Source: Kitasatospora sp. NBC_00315 (GTDB taxonomy: Bacteria; Actinomycetota; Actinomycetes; Streptomycetales; Streptomycetaceae). From it: 64,000 nt of DNA. Under the pieces are notes generated by a model that was not told the DNA's origin, did no database searches, and saw only the letters and a list, made by a program, of their open reading frames with translations. The position numbers were made by a program, and so were the translations under genes. Location: positions 7,936,001 through 8,000,000 of the forward strand of contig NZ_CP108025.1 in the NCBI RefSeq assembly GCF_041435095.1, in the 5' to 3' direction. This document shows, in pieces, positions 17,147 to 25,242 of the stretch (position 1 is its first letter; each line of letters starts with the position of its first letter).

Positions 17147-18483
17147 GCAGCGACAACACCCCCAACCCGGGCGACGACGGCGGTTTCCACCGCACTCCGC
17201 TGCCCGAGGACAACATGCCCAAGGGCGGGGTCAACGCGGACGTGCCGGTGGCGGCCGACGCGACCCCCGCGGTCGACCCCCGCCTGATCGTCCGGGAGGG
17301 GGGCGTGGCGGGCTACCTGGGCGAGTTCAGACGCCGGGTGGGCAGCGGCGAGCTCGGCTCGCTCCCCGTCGTACTGGCCCTGATCATCATCTGGGCCGTG
17401 TTCGGCAGTCTGAACAGCACGTTCCTCTCGGCGCAGAACCTCTCCAACCTCTCCCAGCAGATCGTCGGAACCGGCATGATCGCCATCGGCGTCGTGTTCG
17501 TCCTGCTGCTCGGCGAGATCGACCTCTCGGTCGGCTCGGTCAGCGGACTCTGCGCCGCCATCTTCGCGGTCATGAACGTCACCCACGGCGTCAACCAGTG
17601 GGTCGCCCTGCTGTCGGCCCTCGCGGGCGGCGCGATCGTCGGCCTGATCCAGGGCCTGTTCTTCGCCAAGGTGGGCGTGCCCGCGTTCGTCGTCACCCTG
17701 GCCGGCAACCTGGCCTGGAACGGCCTGATGCTGCAGATCCTCGGATCCTCCGGCACCGTGAACCTCTCCGGCAAGGACATCGTCTCCCGGCTCTACACCA
17801 CGATCTACAGCCAGACGGCCGCGGCCTACGTGGTCGCGGTGGCCGGCGTCCTGCTCTTCCTGGCCTCCAACCTGATCGACGCCAGACGCCGAAAGGCGGC
17901 CGGTGTGCCGTTCCGTCCGCCGGCCGACATCGCGCTGCGCACGGTCGCGCTGGCCGTCGTCGGCTTCGTGGTGGCCTACACGCTCAACCAGTACAAGGGC
18001 CTGCCGCTGGCGCTGCTGATCTTCCTGATCTTCATCGTGGTGCTGGACTTCGTGCTGCGCCGGACCACCTACGGACGGCAGATCTTCGCGCTCGGCGGCA
18101 ACATCGAGGGCGCCCGCCGAGCCGGTATCAACGTGTCGTGGATCCGGATCTCGGTCTTCATGATCTGCTCCACCATGGCGGCCGTCGGCGGTCTCTTCCT
18201 GGCGGCCCAGATCCAGTCGGCCAGCCAGACCTCCGGCGGCGGAAACCTGCTGATGAACTGCATCGCCGCCGCCGTGATCGGCGGTACCAGCCTGTTCGGC
18301 GGGCGCGGTTCGACCTGGTCCGCCCTGCTCGGTGCGCTGGTGATCGGCTCGATCCAGTCGGGCATGAACATCATGGGTGTCAGCAACGCCATCCAGTTCA
18401 TGATCACCGGCGCGGTGCTGCTCGCCGCCGTCGTGGTCGACTCGCTCTCCCGCCGCACCCAGAAGGCGGCCGGCCGCGCCTGA
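17143..18483 (+). CDS. sugar ABC transporter permease, XylH-like
   Basis: 446 aa from GTG 17143. A soluble N-terminal stretch of about 70 residues precedes ten or so membrane helices. LLLGEIDLSVGSV near residue 124 and ALGGNIEGARRAGINV near 314 (the coupling loop to the ATPase) are signatures of the ribose/xylose branch of carbohydrate permeases. The middle charged loop (DARRRKAAGVPFRPP) separates two helix sets. It is the last gene of the importer operon; a perfect 15-bp hairpin follows. Confidence 0.9.
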   Translation: MSSDNTPNPGDDGGFHRTPLPEDNMPKGGVNADVPVAADATPAVDPRLIVREGGVAGYLGEFRRRVGSGELGSLPVVLALIIIWAVFGSLNSTFLSAQNLSNLSQQIVGTGMIAIGVVFVLLLGEIDLSVGSVSGLCAAIFAVMNVTHGVNQWVALLSALAGGAIVGLIQGLFFAKVGVPAFVVTLAGNLAWNGLMLQILGSSGTVNLSGKDIVSRLYTTIYSQTAAAYVVAVAGVLLFLASNLIDARRRKAAGVPFRPPADIALRTVALAVVGFVVAYTLNQYKGLPLALLIFLIFIVVLDFVLRRTTYGRQIFALGGNIEGARRAGINVSWIRISVFMICSTMAAVGGLFLAAQIQSASQTSGGGNLLMNCIAAAVIGGTSLFGGRGSTWSALLGALVIGSIQSGMNIMGVSNAIQFMITGAVLLAAVVVDSLSRRTQKAAGRA

Positions 18484-18527
18484 CCCCGCCGGGGACAGGC
18501 GTTCGCGACGGCCTCGCGGGACAGCCA

Positions 18528-18561
18528 CTCGGGGCCGGCGGTGACCACCGCCGGCCCCGAG
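18528..18561 (+). terminator. perfect 15-bp hairpin between convergent genes
   Basis: CTCGGGGCCGGCGGT (18528-18542) pairs with ACCGCCGGCCCCGAG (18547-18561) around GACC. It lies 45 nt after the permease stop and 18 nt from the end of the convergent MDR gene, so it can terminate both. Confidence 0.8.
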
Positions 18562-18579
18562 GCACGCCACCGGCCGGGC

Positions 18580-19569
18580 TCAGTCGCCGAGCACGACCAC
18601 CCGGCCGGTGCTGCGGCCGTCCGCCACCAGCTGCACCCCGGCCGCGGCCTCGGCCAGCGGCAGCCGGGCGCTCACCAGGGGACGGACGACGCCCTGTTCG
18701 GCGAGCTTGCCCAGCTCCTCGTGGGCTGCCCGGACGGCCCCCGGGTCACGGGTGTTGTAGAGGCCCCAGTGCAGCCCGAGGATCGAGTAGTTCTTCACCA
18801 GCGCGTGGTTGAGCGCGGGGGCGGGGATCGTCCCGGCGGCGAAGCCGACCACCACGATCCGGCCCTCGAAGGCGATGCACTTGGTCGAACCCGTGTAGGC
18901 GTCACCGCCGACCGGGTCGAAGACGACGTCGGCGCCGCGCCCGCCGGTGGCCGCCTTGACCGCGGCGACGAAGTCCTCCGCCGTCCGGTCGACCACCAGA
19001 TCGGCGCCCAGCTCGCGGGCCACCGCGGCCTTGTCGGCGCCGCCGACGACGCCGATCACCGTCGCACCGGCCGCCTTGCCGAGCTGGACGGCCGCGCTGC
19101 CCACCCCGCCGGCGGCCGCGTGCACCAGCAGCGTCTCGCCCGGCCGCAGGGCGGCCCGGCGGTGCAGGGCGAACCAGGCCGTCTGGTAACCGATGTGCAG
19201 GGCGGCCGCCTCGGCGTCGTCCAGCGCGTCCGGAGCGCGGAACGTCGCCGCGGCGTCCAGCAGGGCGTACTCGGCGAAGGCCCCGCCGGGCAGCACGGGG
19301 TTGCCGATCACCCGGTCGCCGCCCGAGTGGAGCCTCACGCCCTCGCCCAGCGCCTCGACCACACCGCAGAGTTCGACGCCGGGCGTGAACGGCAGCGGAG
19401 GGCGGACCTGGTAGTGGCCGCGCACCATCAGCGCGTCCGGGAAGTTCACCGAGGCGGCGCGGACCCGGACCAGCACCTGGCCCGGTCCCGGTTCGGGCCG
19501 CTCCAGCCCCTCGCGCAGCCGCATCACCTCGCGCGGCTCGCCCAGCTCCTCGACCTGCCAGGCCCTCAT
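18580..19569 (-). CDS. NADPH:quinone oxidoreductase-like MDR protein
   Basis: 329 aa. The medium-chain reductase fold lacks the zinc ligands of alcohol dehydrogenases. VRAASVNFPDALMVRGHYQ and PFTPGVELCGVVEALGEGV form the N-terminal domain, and LLVHAAAGGVGSAAVQLGKAAGATVIGVV (about 142-170) is the NADPH Rossmann loop. The ATG overlaps the stop of the upstream SDR (ATGA), making it the third gene of a coupled SDR-SDR-MDR operon under the shared TetR operator. In acyl-CoA pathways such enzymes reduce enoyl or quinone-like intermediates; this is inferred. Confidence 0.88.
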   Translation of the reverse strand: MRAWQVEELGEPREVMRLREGLERPEPGPGQVLVRVRAASVNFPDALMVRGHYQVRPPLPFTPGVELCGVVEALGEGVRLHSGGDRVIGNPVLPGGAFAEYALLDAAATFRAPDALDDAEAAALHIGYQTAWFALHRRAALRPGETLLVHAAAGGVGSAAVQLGKAAGATVIGVVGGADKAAVARELGADLVVDRTAEDFVAAVKAATGGRGADVVFDPVGGDAYTGSTKCIAFEGRIVVVGFAAGTIPAPALNHALVKNYSILGLHWGLYNTRDPGAVRAAHEELGKLAEQGVVRPLVSARLPLAEAAAGVQLVADGRSTGRVVVLGD

Positions 19570-20444
19570 AGCGCCCCGCCCTTCTCCAGTCCGCGCTGCA
19601 GCTTGTTCATGCCGGCTATCCAGCGGTCCGGGTCGGTGGCCCGGACGGCGTAGTAGTCGGCGACCTCGGGGTGCGGAAGGATCAGGAACCGCTCCTCGCG
19701 CAGCCCGGTGAGCACCGCCTCGGCGACATCCTCGGCCTCGATGGCGGTCGGGGCGAGCAGCATCTCGCCCATCGCGCCGCTGGAGGTGAGCATGTCGGTG
19801 CGCACCCCCTGCGGGCAGACCGCGTGCACCCGCAGGCCGCGGTGCCGGTAGGTGGCCGAGAGCCACTCGGCGAAGGCGAGCGCGCCGTGCTTGGAGACGG
19901 CGTACGGGGCGGAGCCGAGGCTGGTGAGCAGCCCGGCCGCGGAGACGGTGGCGACGAAGCGCCCGCCGCCGCGCTCCAGCCAGCGCGGGAGCAGCAGGTC
20001 GGCGGCCCGGACGTGGGCCAGCACGTTGACCTCCCAGGCCAGCGCCCAGGCGGCGGCCGGCGCGTCGGAGCCGCCGGCCGGAGCCACCCCGGCGTTGGCG
20101 CACCAGACGTCGATCTCGCCCAGCGCGTCGCGGGCCCGCCCGACCAGCGCGGCCAGGCCCTCCACGCCCGCCGCGTCACCTGGCACCGCCGTACCGCCGC
20201 ACTGCTCGGCGACGGCCTTCGCGGCGTCGGCGTCCAGGTCGTTGACCACCACACGGGCGCCCGCCTCGGCGAACGCGCGGGCCAGGGCCGCGCCGATGCC
20301 CCGGCCCGCGCCGGTGACGACGACGCCCTGTCCGGCTACACCCTGTCCGGCTACACCCTGTCCGGCGACGCCCTGTCCGAGGGGGGCCCGTCCTTCGGGG
20401 CCGGGGCCGGGGCCGGGGCGGTCGGCGCCGTCGCCGGGGCTCAC
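19566..20444 (-). CDS. SDR family oxidoreductase with repeat-expanded N-terminus
   Basis: 292 aa from GTG 20444, which overlaps the previous stop (GTGA). VVVTGAGRGIGAALARAF is the NAD(P) site, CANAGVAP follows strand 4, and YAVSKHGALAFAEWL holds the YxxxK catalytic pair. Before the first strand is a 40-residue tail that includes GQGVA repeated four times, encoded by a 15-bp tandem repeat. The last repeat runs directly into the first beta strand. The enzyme probably oxidises a hydroxyacyl intermediate in the neighbouring acyl-CoA pathway. Confidence 0.85.
   Translation of the reverse strand: MSPGDGADRPGPGPGPEGRAPLGQGVAGQGVAGQGVAGQGVVVTGAGRGIGAALARAFAEAGARVVVNDLDADAAKAVAEQCGGTAVPGDAAGVEGLAALVGRARDALGEIDVWCANAGVAPAGGSDAPAAAWALAWEVNVLAHVRAADLLLPRWLERGGGRFVATVSAAGLLTSLGSAPYAVSKHGALAFAEWLSATYRHRGLRVHAVCPQGVRTDMLTSSGAMGEMLLAPTAIEAEDVAEAVLTGLREERFLILPHPEVADYYAVRATDPDRWIAGMNKLQRGLEKGGAL
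20322..20381 (-). repeat. 15-bp tandem repeat, four copies, coding GQGVA
   Basis: On the plus strand CCCTGTCCGGCTACA-type units follow one another about four times, with small changes in the end copies (GACGCCCTGTCCGG). They code the pentapeptide repeat just before the Rossmann fold of the SDR. Confidence 0.88.
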
Positions 20445-21196
20445 AGGCCGCCGCCGAGGGTCACGCCGCCGTCGACCACCAGCGTCTGCCCGGTGATCCA
20501 GGCCGCGTCGGGGGAGAGCAGGAAGGCCACCGCGCCCGCGATGTCCTCCGGAACGCCGAGCCGGCCGAGCGGGTACGCGGCGGCGACCTTCTCCTCGCGG
20601 CCCTCGTACAGCGCCTCCGCGAACTTCGTCTTGACCACGGCGGGGGCGACGGCGTTGACCCGGATGCCGGGGCCGAGGTCGGCTGCCAGCTCCATGGTCA
20701 GCCGGATCAGCGCGGCCTTGCTCACGCCGTACATGCCGATTCCCTCGGACGCCCGGATGCCGGCGATCGAGGCGATGTTGACCACCGAGCCGCCGTGCTC
20801 GCCCATCCACGCGGCGTGCGCGCGGCGGGTCCAGGCCAGCGGGGCGAGGACGTTCACCGCGAGGATCTTCGCGGCGACGGCGTCGTCGGTGGTGAGCACC
20901 GGGCCGTAGGCCGGGTTGATGCCGGTGTTGTTGACCAGGTGGTCGAGCCGGCCGAACGCCTCGACGGTTCGGCTCACCGCCTCCTCCTGGTGGGCGGCGT
21001 CGTCCGCCTTGCCCGCCACCCCGATGGCGACCTCGGGGCCGCCCAGCTCCCGGACGGCGTCGGCCAGCGCGTCGGCGCCCCGGGCGGTGACGCAGACCTT
21101 GGCACCACGGGCGACGAGCTCCCGTGCGATGCCGAGTCCGATGCCGCGGCTGGCTCCGGTGACGACGGCCACCTGGCCCTTGAACGAGTGCACCAC
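20441..21196 (-). CDS. SDR family oxidoreductase (3-oxoacyl reductase-like)
   Basis: 251 aa; start GTG 21196, or the GTG one codon later. KGQVAVVTGASRGIGLGIAREL is the cofactor loop, LVNNTGINPAYGP carries the strand-4 asparagine, SIAGIRASEGIGMYGVSKAAL has the catalytic Ser-Tyr-Lys, and GAVAFLLSPDAAWITGQTLVVDGG is the classical FabG-type C-terminus. It is the first gene of the SDR-SDR-MDR operon, read from the TTGACA/20-bp-operator promoter at 21314-21269. It likely converts a 3-hydroxy to a 3-oxo acyl intermediate. Confidence 0.9.
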   Translation of the reverse strand: MVHSFKGQVAVVTGASRGIGLGIARELVARGAKVCVTARGADALADAVRELGGPEVAIGVAGKADDAAHQEEAVSRTVEAFGRLDHLVNNTGINPAYGPVLTTDDAVAAKILAVNVLAPLAWTRRAHAAWMGEHGGSVVNIASIAGIRASEGIGMYGVSKAALIRLTMELAADLGPGIRVNAVAPAVVKTKFAEALYEGREEKVAAAYPLGRLGVPEDIAGAVAFLLSPDAAWITGQTLVVDGGVTLGGGL

Positions 21197-21268
21197 TGAG
21201 GGTCCTTTCGCGTCCGGCGGGCCGGGGGAGTACGGCGTCCGCCGGCTCGTGCGTTCGAGCAGACTGTG

Positions 21269-21314
21269 TGACTAAGCGCTTGCTTAGCATGCTGTCGGTG
21301 CGAGACGCTGTCAA
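21269..21314 (-). promoter_or_regulatory. second copy of the 20-bp TetR operator with promoter
   Basis: TGACTAAGCGCTTGCTTAGC (21269-21288) is the exact reverse complement of the operator at 8318-8337. TTGACA reads on the minus strand at 21314-21309, 18 nt from ATGCTA in the operator. It lies between the divergent SDR and tetR genes. Confidence 0.85.
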
Positions 21315-21374
21315 CAGCCCTGGTGACGTCCGGGCGCCCGGACGCCCGTACGACCCCTCTGCGAGGATGGCGCC

Positions 21375-22004
21375 ATGACCAGCACGCCGATCGCCGACCT
21401 CTGGACCACGCTGCCCGGCGGTGCCAACGCCCGCCCCGAGGCCGCGTACCGGCTGCTGGAGGCCGCCGTGGAGGCGTTCGCCGAACGGGGTTTCCACGCC
21501 ACCACGACCCGTGACATCGCCACCGCCGCCGGGATGAGCCCGGCCGCGCTCTACATCCACTATCCGTCCAAGGCGGCTCTGCTCGCCGAGATCAGCCGGG
21601 CCGGCCACGCCGCGGCCCTGGCCCGGGTCCGGATGGCCGCGGCCACCGAGGGCGATCCGGTCGTCCGGATGCGGCGGCTGGCCGAGGACTTCACCCGCTG
21701 GCACGCCCAGGCCAGTACGGTCGGCCGGGTGGTCAACTACGAGCTGCACGCTCTGCCGGCGGAGGACTACGCGGTGGTCGCGGGCCTGCGGCTGGACATC
21801 GAGCGGACGGTGAGCGAGGTCATCACCGAGGGGCTGGCGGCCGGGCTCTTCGAGGTCGCCGAGGTGAAGACGGCCGCGCGCGCCGTGACCTCCCTGGGGA
21901 TCGACGTGTCGCGCTGGTACACCGAACGCAGCAGCGAGACGCCGCAGGAACTGGGCCGTCGCTACGGCGAGTTGGTACTGCGGATGCTGGGCGCGCGGAT
22001 CTGA
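21375..22004 (+). CDS. TetR family regulator of the acyl-CoA regulon
   Basis: 209 aa. The HTH (about residues 20-65) has TTRDIATAAGMSPAALYIHYPSK. The C-terminal domain is helical and of the type found near acyl-CoA genes. It is divergent from the SDR operon with the 20-bp operator between them, and the same operator stands before the dehydrogenase operon 13 kb away. The simplest reading is that this protein represses both until an acyl-CoA or related ligand binds; that is an inference. Confidence 0.85.
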   Translation: MTSTPIADLWTTLPGGANARPEAAYRLLEAAVEAFAERGFHATTTRDIATAAGMSPAALYIHYPSKAALLAEISRAGHAAALARVRMAAATEGDPVVRMRRLAEDFTRWHAQASTVGRVVNYELHALPAEDYAVVAGLRLDIERTVSEVITEGLAAGLFEVAEVKTAARAVTSLGIDVSRWYTERSSETPQELGRRYGELVLRMLGARI

Positions 22005-22013
22005 GCGCGACGG

Positions 22014-22050
22014 CGGCACGGCGGGGTCGGACACTCCTCCCGCCGTGCCG
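22014..22050. terminator. 12-bp hairpin between tetR and GH25 gene
   Basis: CGGCACGGCGGG (22014-22025) and CCCGCCGTGCCG (22039-22050) pair perfectly around a 13-nt loop in the short convergent spacer, so it can serve both genes. Confidence 0.65.
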
Positions 22051-22111
22051 TCGTGCCGGGCCGTCCCGACCTCGTCGCCGGTGCGACGGCCGGCCGCGCC
22101 CGCAGGGCCGG

Positions 22112-22996
22112 TCAGCCCTTGGCGAGCGCCTGGAGGCGGTCGTAGGCGCCGTTGAAGTAGTTCTGGTCACCCGGCAGGGTGCCGGAGTCGGCGTACTGCC
22201 AGATGGTCTGGTAGCTCCAGCCCGCCGGCAGGGTGCCGACGGCACTCGCGTAGCGGGCTATCCAGAGCGGGTTGGTGGCGCCGAAGCCCGAGTTGTTGCC
22301 GGTGCAGGTGGTCCACCAGTCGGTGGTGGTGTAGATGGTCGGGTAACGGCCGGTCTTCGTGTGCACGGTGTTGCTGAAGTCCCGTATCCAGGCGACCATC
22401 GCCGACTGGCTCAGGCCGTAGCAGCTCGCGCCGTAGGGGTTGTACTCGATGTCCAGCGCGGGCGGCAGGGTCTTTCCGTCCGCCGACCAGCCGCCGCCGT
22501 GGCCGACGAACCAGTTCGCCTGGGCGGCGCCGCTCGACGAGTTCGGCAGTGCGAAGTGATAGGCGCCCCTGATCAGGCCGGCGCCGTAGGAGCCGTTGTA
22601 CTGCTGGGAGAAGCTCGGGTTGGTGTACGTGGTGCCCTCGGTCGCCTTGACGTACGCGAACCTGGCGCCGTTCGCCGCGGCCGAGCTCCAGTTCACGCTG
22701 CCCTGGTAGCTGGAGACGTCCATTCCCTTGGTCTGGGTGGCCAGTGACTGGACGGTGGCCGTGGAGGATCTTCCTTCGTGGGCGGCCACGGTCGACCCCG
22801 CGAAGTCCAGCTCGGGGTGGAGGACGGGAGCGGGCCGGGCCGCCTGCGCCGGGGCGGCCGCACCGGCGAGCAGGGCGGTGGCCGCGAGGGCGGCGGCGGC
22901 CAGGCGCGACAGCCGGCGGACGGGGGTGGCAGTCGCGGCCGGGAGGGCCGTGGACGGGATGCTGACGGTGCGGGCGGAGCGGGAAGTGCTGTGCAT
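22112..22996 (-). CDS. secreted GH25 muramidase (lysozyme)
   Basis: 294 aa from ATG 22996 with GAGGAG upstream. A long signal peptide ends near AQA-AR (about residue 51). The catalytic domain begins with KGMDVSSYQGSVNW, which carries the GH25 aspartate, and has PPALDIEYNPYG with the catalytic acidic pair, then YTTTDWW and the closing IWQYADSGTLPGDQNYF. It cleaves the beta-1,4 bond of peptidoglycan outside the cell. A close paralogue follows in tandem upstream. The 5' region has a 10-bp inverted repeat that could shape the mRNA leader. Confidence 0.92.
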   Translation of the reverse strand: MHSTSRSARTVSIPSTALPAATATPVRRLSRLAAAALAATALLAGAAAPAQAARPAPVLHPELDFAGSTVAAHEGRSSTATVQSLATQTKGMDVSSYQGSVNWSSAAANGARFAYVKATEGTTYTNPSFSQQYNGSYGAGLIRGAYHFALPNSSSGAAQANWFVGHGGGWSADGKTLPPALDIEYNPYGASCYGLSQSAMVAWIRDFSNTVHTKTGRYPTIYTTTDWWTTCTGNNSGFGATNPLWIARYASAVGTLPAGWSYQTIWQYADSGTLPGDQNYFNGAYDRLQALAKG

Positions 22997-23023
22997 GAAC
23001 ACTCCTCTGGTCCTGGGCATGGT

Positions 23024-23062
23024 CGTGTGCGGACCGCGCGGTTTTCGCGTGATCCGCACACG
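23024..23062 (-). promoter_or_regulatory. 10-bp inverted repeat in 5' region of GH25 gene
   Basis: CGTGTGCGGA (23024-23033) and TCCGCACACG (23053-23062) are perfect inverted arms 19 nt apart, starting 28 nt upstream of the muramidase ATG. It is either an operator or an mRNA stem-loop. Confidence 0.5.
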
Positions 23063-23075
23063 AGAGTAGCCATGT

Positions 23076-23094
23076 CCCCGCCAGGATGGCGGGG
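23076..23094. promoter_or_regulatory. 7-bp GC inverted repeat upstream of GH25 gene
   Basis: CCCCGCC (23076-23082) and GGCGGGG (23088-23094) around AGGAT. It lies 80 nt before the start codon, near where a promoter would be expected. Confidence 0.4.
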
Positions 23095-23163
23095 TATTGG
23101 TGAACCAGAGGGACCGATCGTCACTTCCGTTCGTGCCCAAGGGAGTTGTCCGAGACGGCGCGC

Positions 23164-23200
23164 GGTCTACGCGGGTGGTCTACGCGGGTGGTCTACGGGC
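23164..23200. repeat. 13-bp tandem repeat, nearly three copies
   Basis: GGTCTACGCGGGT occurs at 23164 and 23177, and a shortened copy starts at 23190, in the spacer between the two GH25 genes. Confidence 0.75.
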
Positions 23201-23275
23201 GTAGGCCGTCGTCCCGTCCGCCACCCCGGCGGCCGCCCGCCGAAGCCCCGGCCCACCGGATCGCGGCGGCCCCGC

Positions 23276-24256
23276 TCACCCGTTGGCGATCGCCTGCACG
23301 CGGTCGTAGGCGCCGTTGAAGTAGTCCTGGTCACCCGGCAGGGAACCCGAGTCCGCGTACTGCCAGATGGTCTGGAAGCCCCAGCCCGCCGGCAGGGCTC
23401 CGACCGCGCTCGCGTAGCGGGCCACCCAGAGCGGGTTGGTGGCGCCGAAGCCGGAGTCGTTACCGGTGCAGCTGCTCCACCAGGCGGTGGTGGTGTAGAT
23501 CATCGGGTAGCGGCCGGTCCGGCTGTGCACGGTGTCGCTGAACTCCCTGATCCAGCCGACCATCGCGGACTGGCTCAGGCCGTAGCAGCTCGCGCCGTAG
23601 GGGTTGTACTCGATGTCCAGCGCGGGTGGCAGGGTCAGCCCGTCCGGGGTCCAGCCGCCGCCGTGATCGACGAACCAGTTCGCCTGGGCCGCGCCGCCGG
23701 AGGTGTTCGGCAGGGCGAAATGGTACGCACCGCGGATCACTCCCGCCGCGAAGGATCCGCCGCTCTGCCCGTAGAAGTACGGGTTGGTGTAGGTGGTTCC
23801 CTCGGTGGCCTTGAGGTAGGCGAACCGGGCGCCGTTGGAGATCGCGGCGCCCCAGTCGACATTGCCCTGGAAGCCGGAGACGTCCATCCCCTGGGTCTGG
23901 GTGGCACGCGAGCGCGGGCCGGCCAGACCGTGCCGCCCCTCGTGGACGGCGACCGTCGAGCCCGCGTAGTCCAGCTCGGGGTGGAGCACGATCGGCAGCG
24001 GCCGGGTGTTCTGCGCGTACGCCGGGACGGCGGCGGCTCCGGTCAGCAGGGCGGAGGCCGTCAGCGCGGCGGCGGCCGGGCGGGCTAAGCGCCGCAGACC
24101 ACCGGGACGGGTGCGGGCGGAACGGGTGCTGCCGGGCGAGGTGCGGACGGGCGAGGTGCGGACGGGAGAGGTGACGGCGGGCCGGTCGGCGGTGGGAGGG
24201 CCGGCGGCCTGGTGGGCGGCGTCCGGACGGGCTGTACGGGGTGGTCTGCTGGGCAC
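23276..24256 (-). CDS. secreted GH25 muramidase, tandem paralogue
   Basis: 326 aa from GTG 24256 with GAGGAG upstream. It has the same layout as the neighbour: a signal peptide cleaved near AYA-QN, a short linker with an LHPELDYAGSTVAVHEG segment also present in the paralogue, then the catalytic domain (QGMDVSGFQGNVDW, PPALDIEYNPYGASCYG). The start of the signal peptide is a TSPVR-type repeat encoded by a 15-bp tandem repeat. High similarity and same orientation point to a local duplication. Its role is peptidoglycan cleavage, perhaps with different timing. Confidence 0.92.
   Translation of the reverse strand: MPSRPPRTARPDAAHQAAGPPTADRPAVTSPVRTSPVRTSPGSTRSARTRPGGLRRLARPAAAALTASALLTGAAAVPAYAQNTRPLPIVLHPELDYAGSTVAVHEGRHGLAGPRSRATQTQGMDVSGFQGNVDWGAAISNGARFAYLKATEGTTYTNPYFYGQSGGSFAAGVIRGAYHFALPNTSGGAAQANWFVDHGGGWTPDGLTLPPALDIEYNPYGASCYGLSQSAMVGWIREFSDTVHSRTGRYPMIYTTTAWWSSCTGNDSGFGATNPLWVARYASAVGALPAGWGFQTIWQYADSGSLPGDQDYFNGAYDRVQAIANG
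24133..24177 (-). repeat. 15-bp tandem repeat in signal-peptide region
   Basis: CGGGCGAGGTGCGGA at 24133 and 24148, and a diverged copy at 24163. It encodes Ser/Thr-Pro-Val-Arg repeats before the hydrophobic core of the signal peptide. Confidence 0.75.
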
Positions 24257-24602
24257 GGGCAACTCCTCGGTACGGGGCGCGCGGGATCGGCGCGGCCGCT
24301 CGGAAGGGGCTGGACAGGTACCCGTCGGCGGTCGGCGGTACCCACCGACCCACCTGAACGGCTGGGATGTACGCCCGCCCGGCGCAGTGGCCCCCGGGGC
24401 GGCGACGGCCGCGGCGAGCGGGCGCGGCGGGGCGGGCCCGGCTGCGGCGACGGCTGCGGCGAAGGGGTCGGTCGGGCCGCTCGGCCGGGGGCGAACATCC
24501 AGGTCACAAGCCCTGCATCCGATGCGCGTCCGGGCCTGTGGCACCATGCCGGGAGGCCGGTGCCCGTGCCGGCCGCTGCGTACGACGAGAGGACCGAGCA
24601 CC
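24257..24602. other. divergent spacer, GH25 / GNAT
   Basis: 346 bp with no supported gene. Frames crossing it are glycine/arginine-rich shadows. Promoters of the divergent genes must lie here, but no consensus is evident. Confidence 0.5.
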
Positions 24603-25145
24603 GTGGCGCCCGAGCAGTCCGAGGACCGAACCACCTTCCGCGCGGCCACCACGGCCGACGTGCCGGCCCTGGTCGAGCTGGTCGAGTCCGCCTACCGGGG
24701 CGAGGCCAGCCGGGCCGGATGGACCACCGAGGCCGATCTGCTCGACGGTCGGCGCACCGACGCGGACGGCGTGGCCGAGGTCATCGCCCGGACCGACGGC
24801 CTGCTGCTGGTGGCCGAACTGGCCGGTGAGATCCTCGCCTGCTGCCAACTGGAACACCGTGGCGATCGCGCGTACTTCGGGATGTTCTCGGTCCGCCCGG
24901 GCCGGCAGGGCGGCGGGATCGGCCGGACGGTGCTCGCGGAGGCCGAACGCCTCGCCCGGGAGGAGTGGGGCGTCGGGGCGCTGGAGATGACGGTGATCGA
25001 GCAGCGGACCGAGCTGATCGAGTGGTACGAGCGCCGCGGCTTCAGCCGGACCGGCATCTACTCGCCGTTCCCCTACGGTGACGAGCGCTTCGGCATCCCG
25101 CGCCGCCCCGACCTGCGCTTCGAGACGCTCACCAAGACGCTCTGA
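24603..25145 (+). CDS. GNAT family N-acetyltransferase
   Basis: 180 aa from GTG 24603 after GAGAGGACC. FRAATTADVPALVELVESAY is the first helix and strand of the fold. AYFGMFSVRPGRQGGGIGRTVLAEAE (about 97-122) is motif A that binds acetyl-CoA through its QGGGIGR loop, and WYERRGFSRTGIY is motif B. The length is that of a single GNAT domain. The acceptor amine is unknown. Confidence 0.85.
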   Translation: MAPEQSEDRTTFRAATTADVPALVELVESAYRGEASRAGWTTEADLLDGRRTDADGVAEVIARTDGLLLVAELAGEILACCQLEHRGDRAYFGMFSVRPGRQGGGIGRTVLAEAERLAREEWGVGALEMTVIEQRTELIEWYERRGFSRTGIYSPFPYGDERFGIPRRPDLRFETLTKTL

Positions 25146-25242
25146 GCCGTCGGCCCGCCCGCGGAGCCCGCTCCCCCCGGCGCCGCCTCTGCCGTCCGTC
25201 CGCGGCGGCGCCGGTACGGCCCGTCCGTACTGCCGCCCGCGC

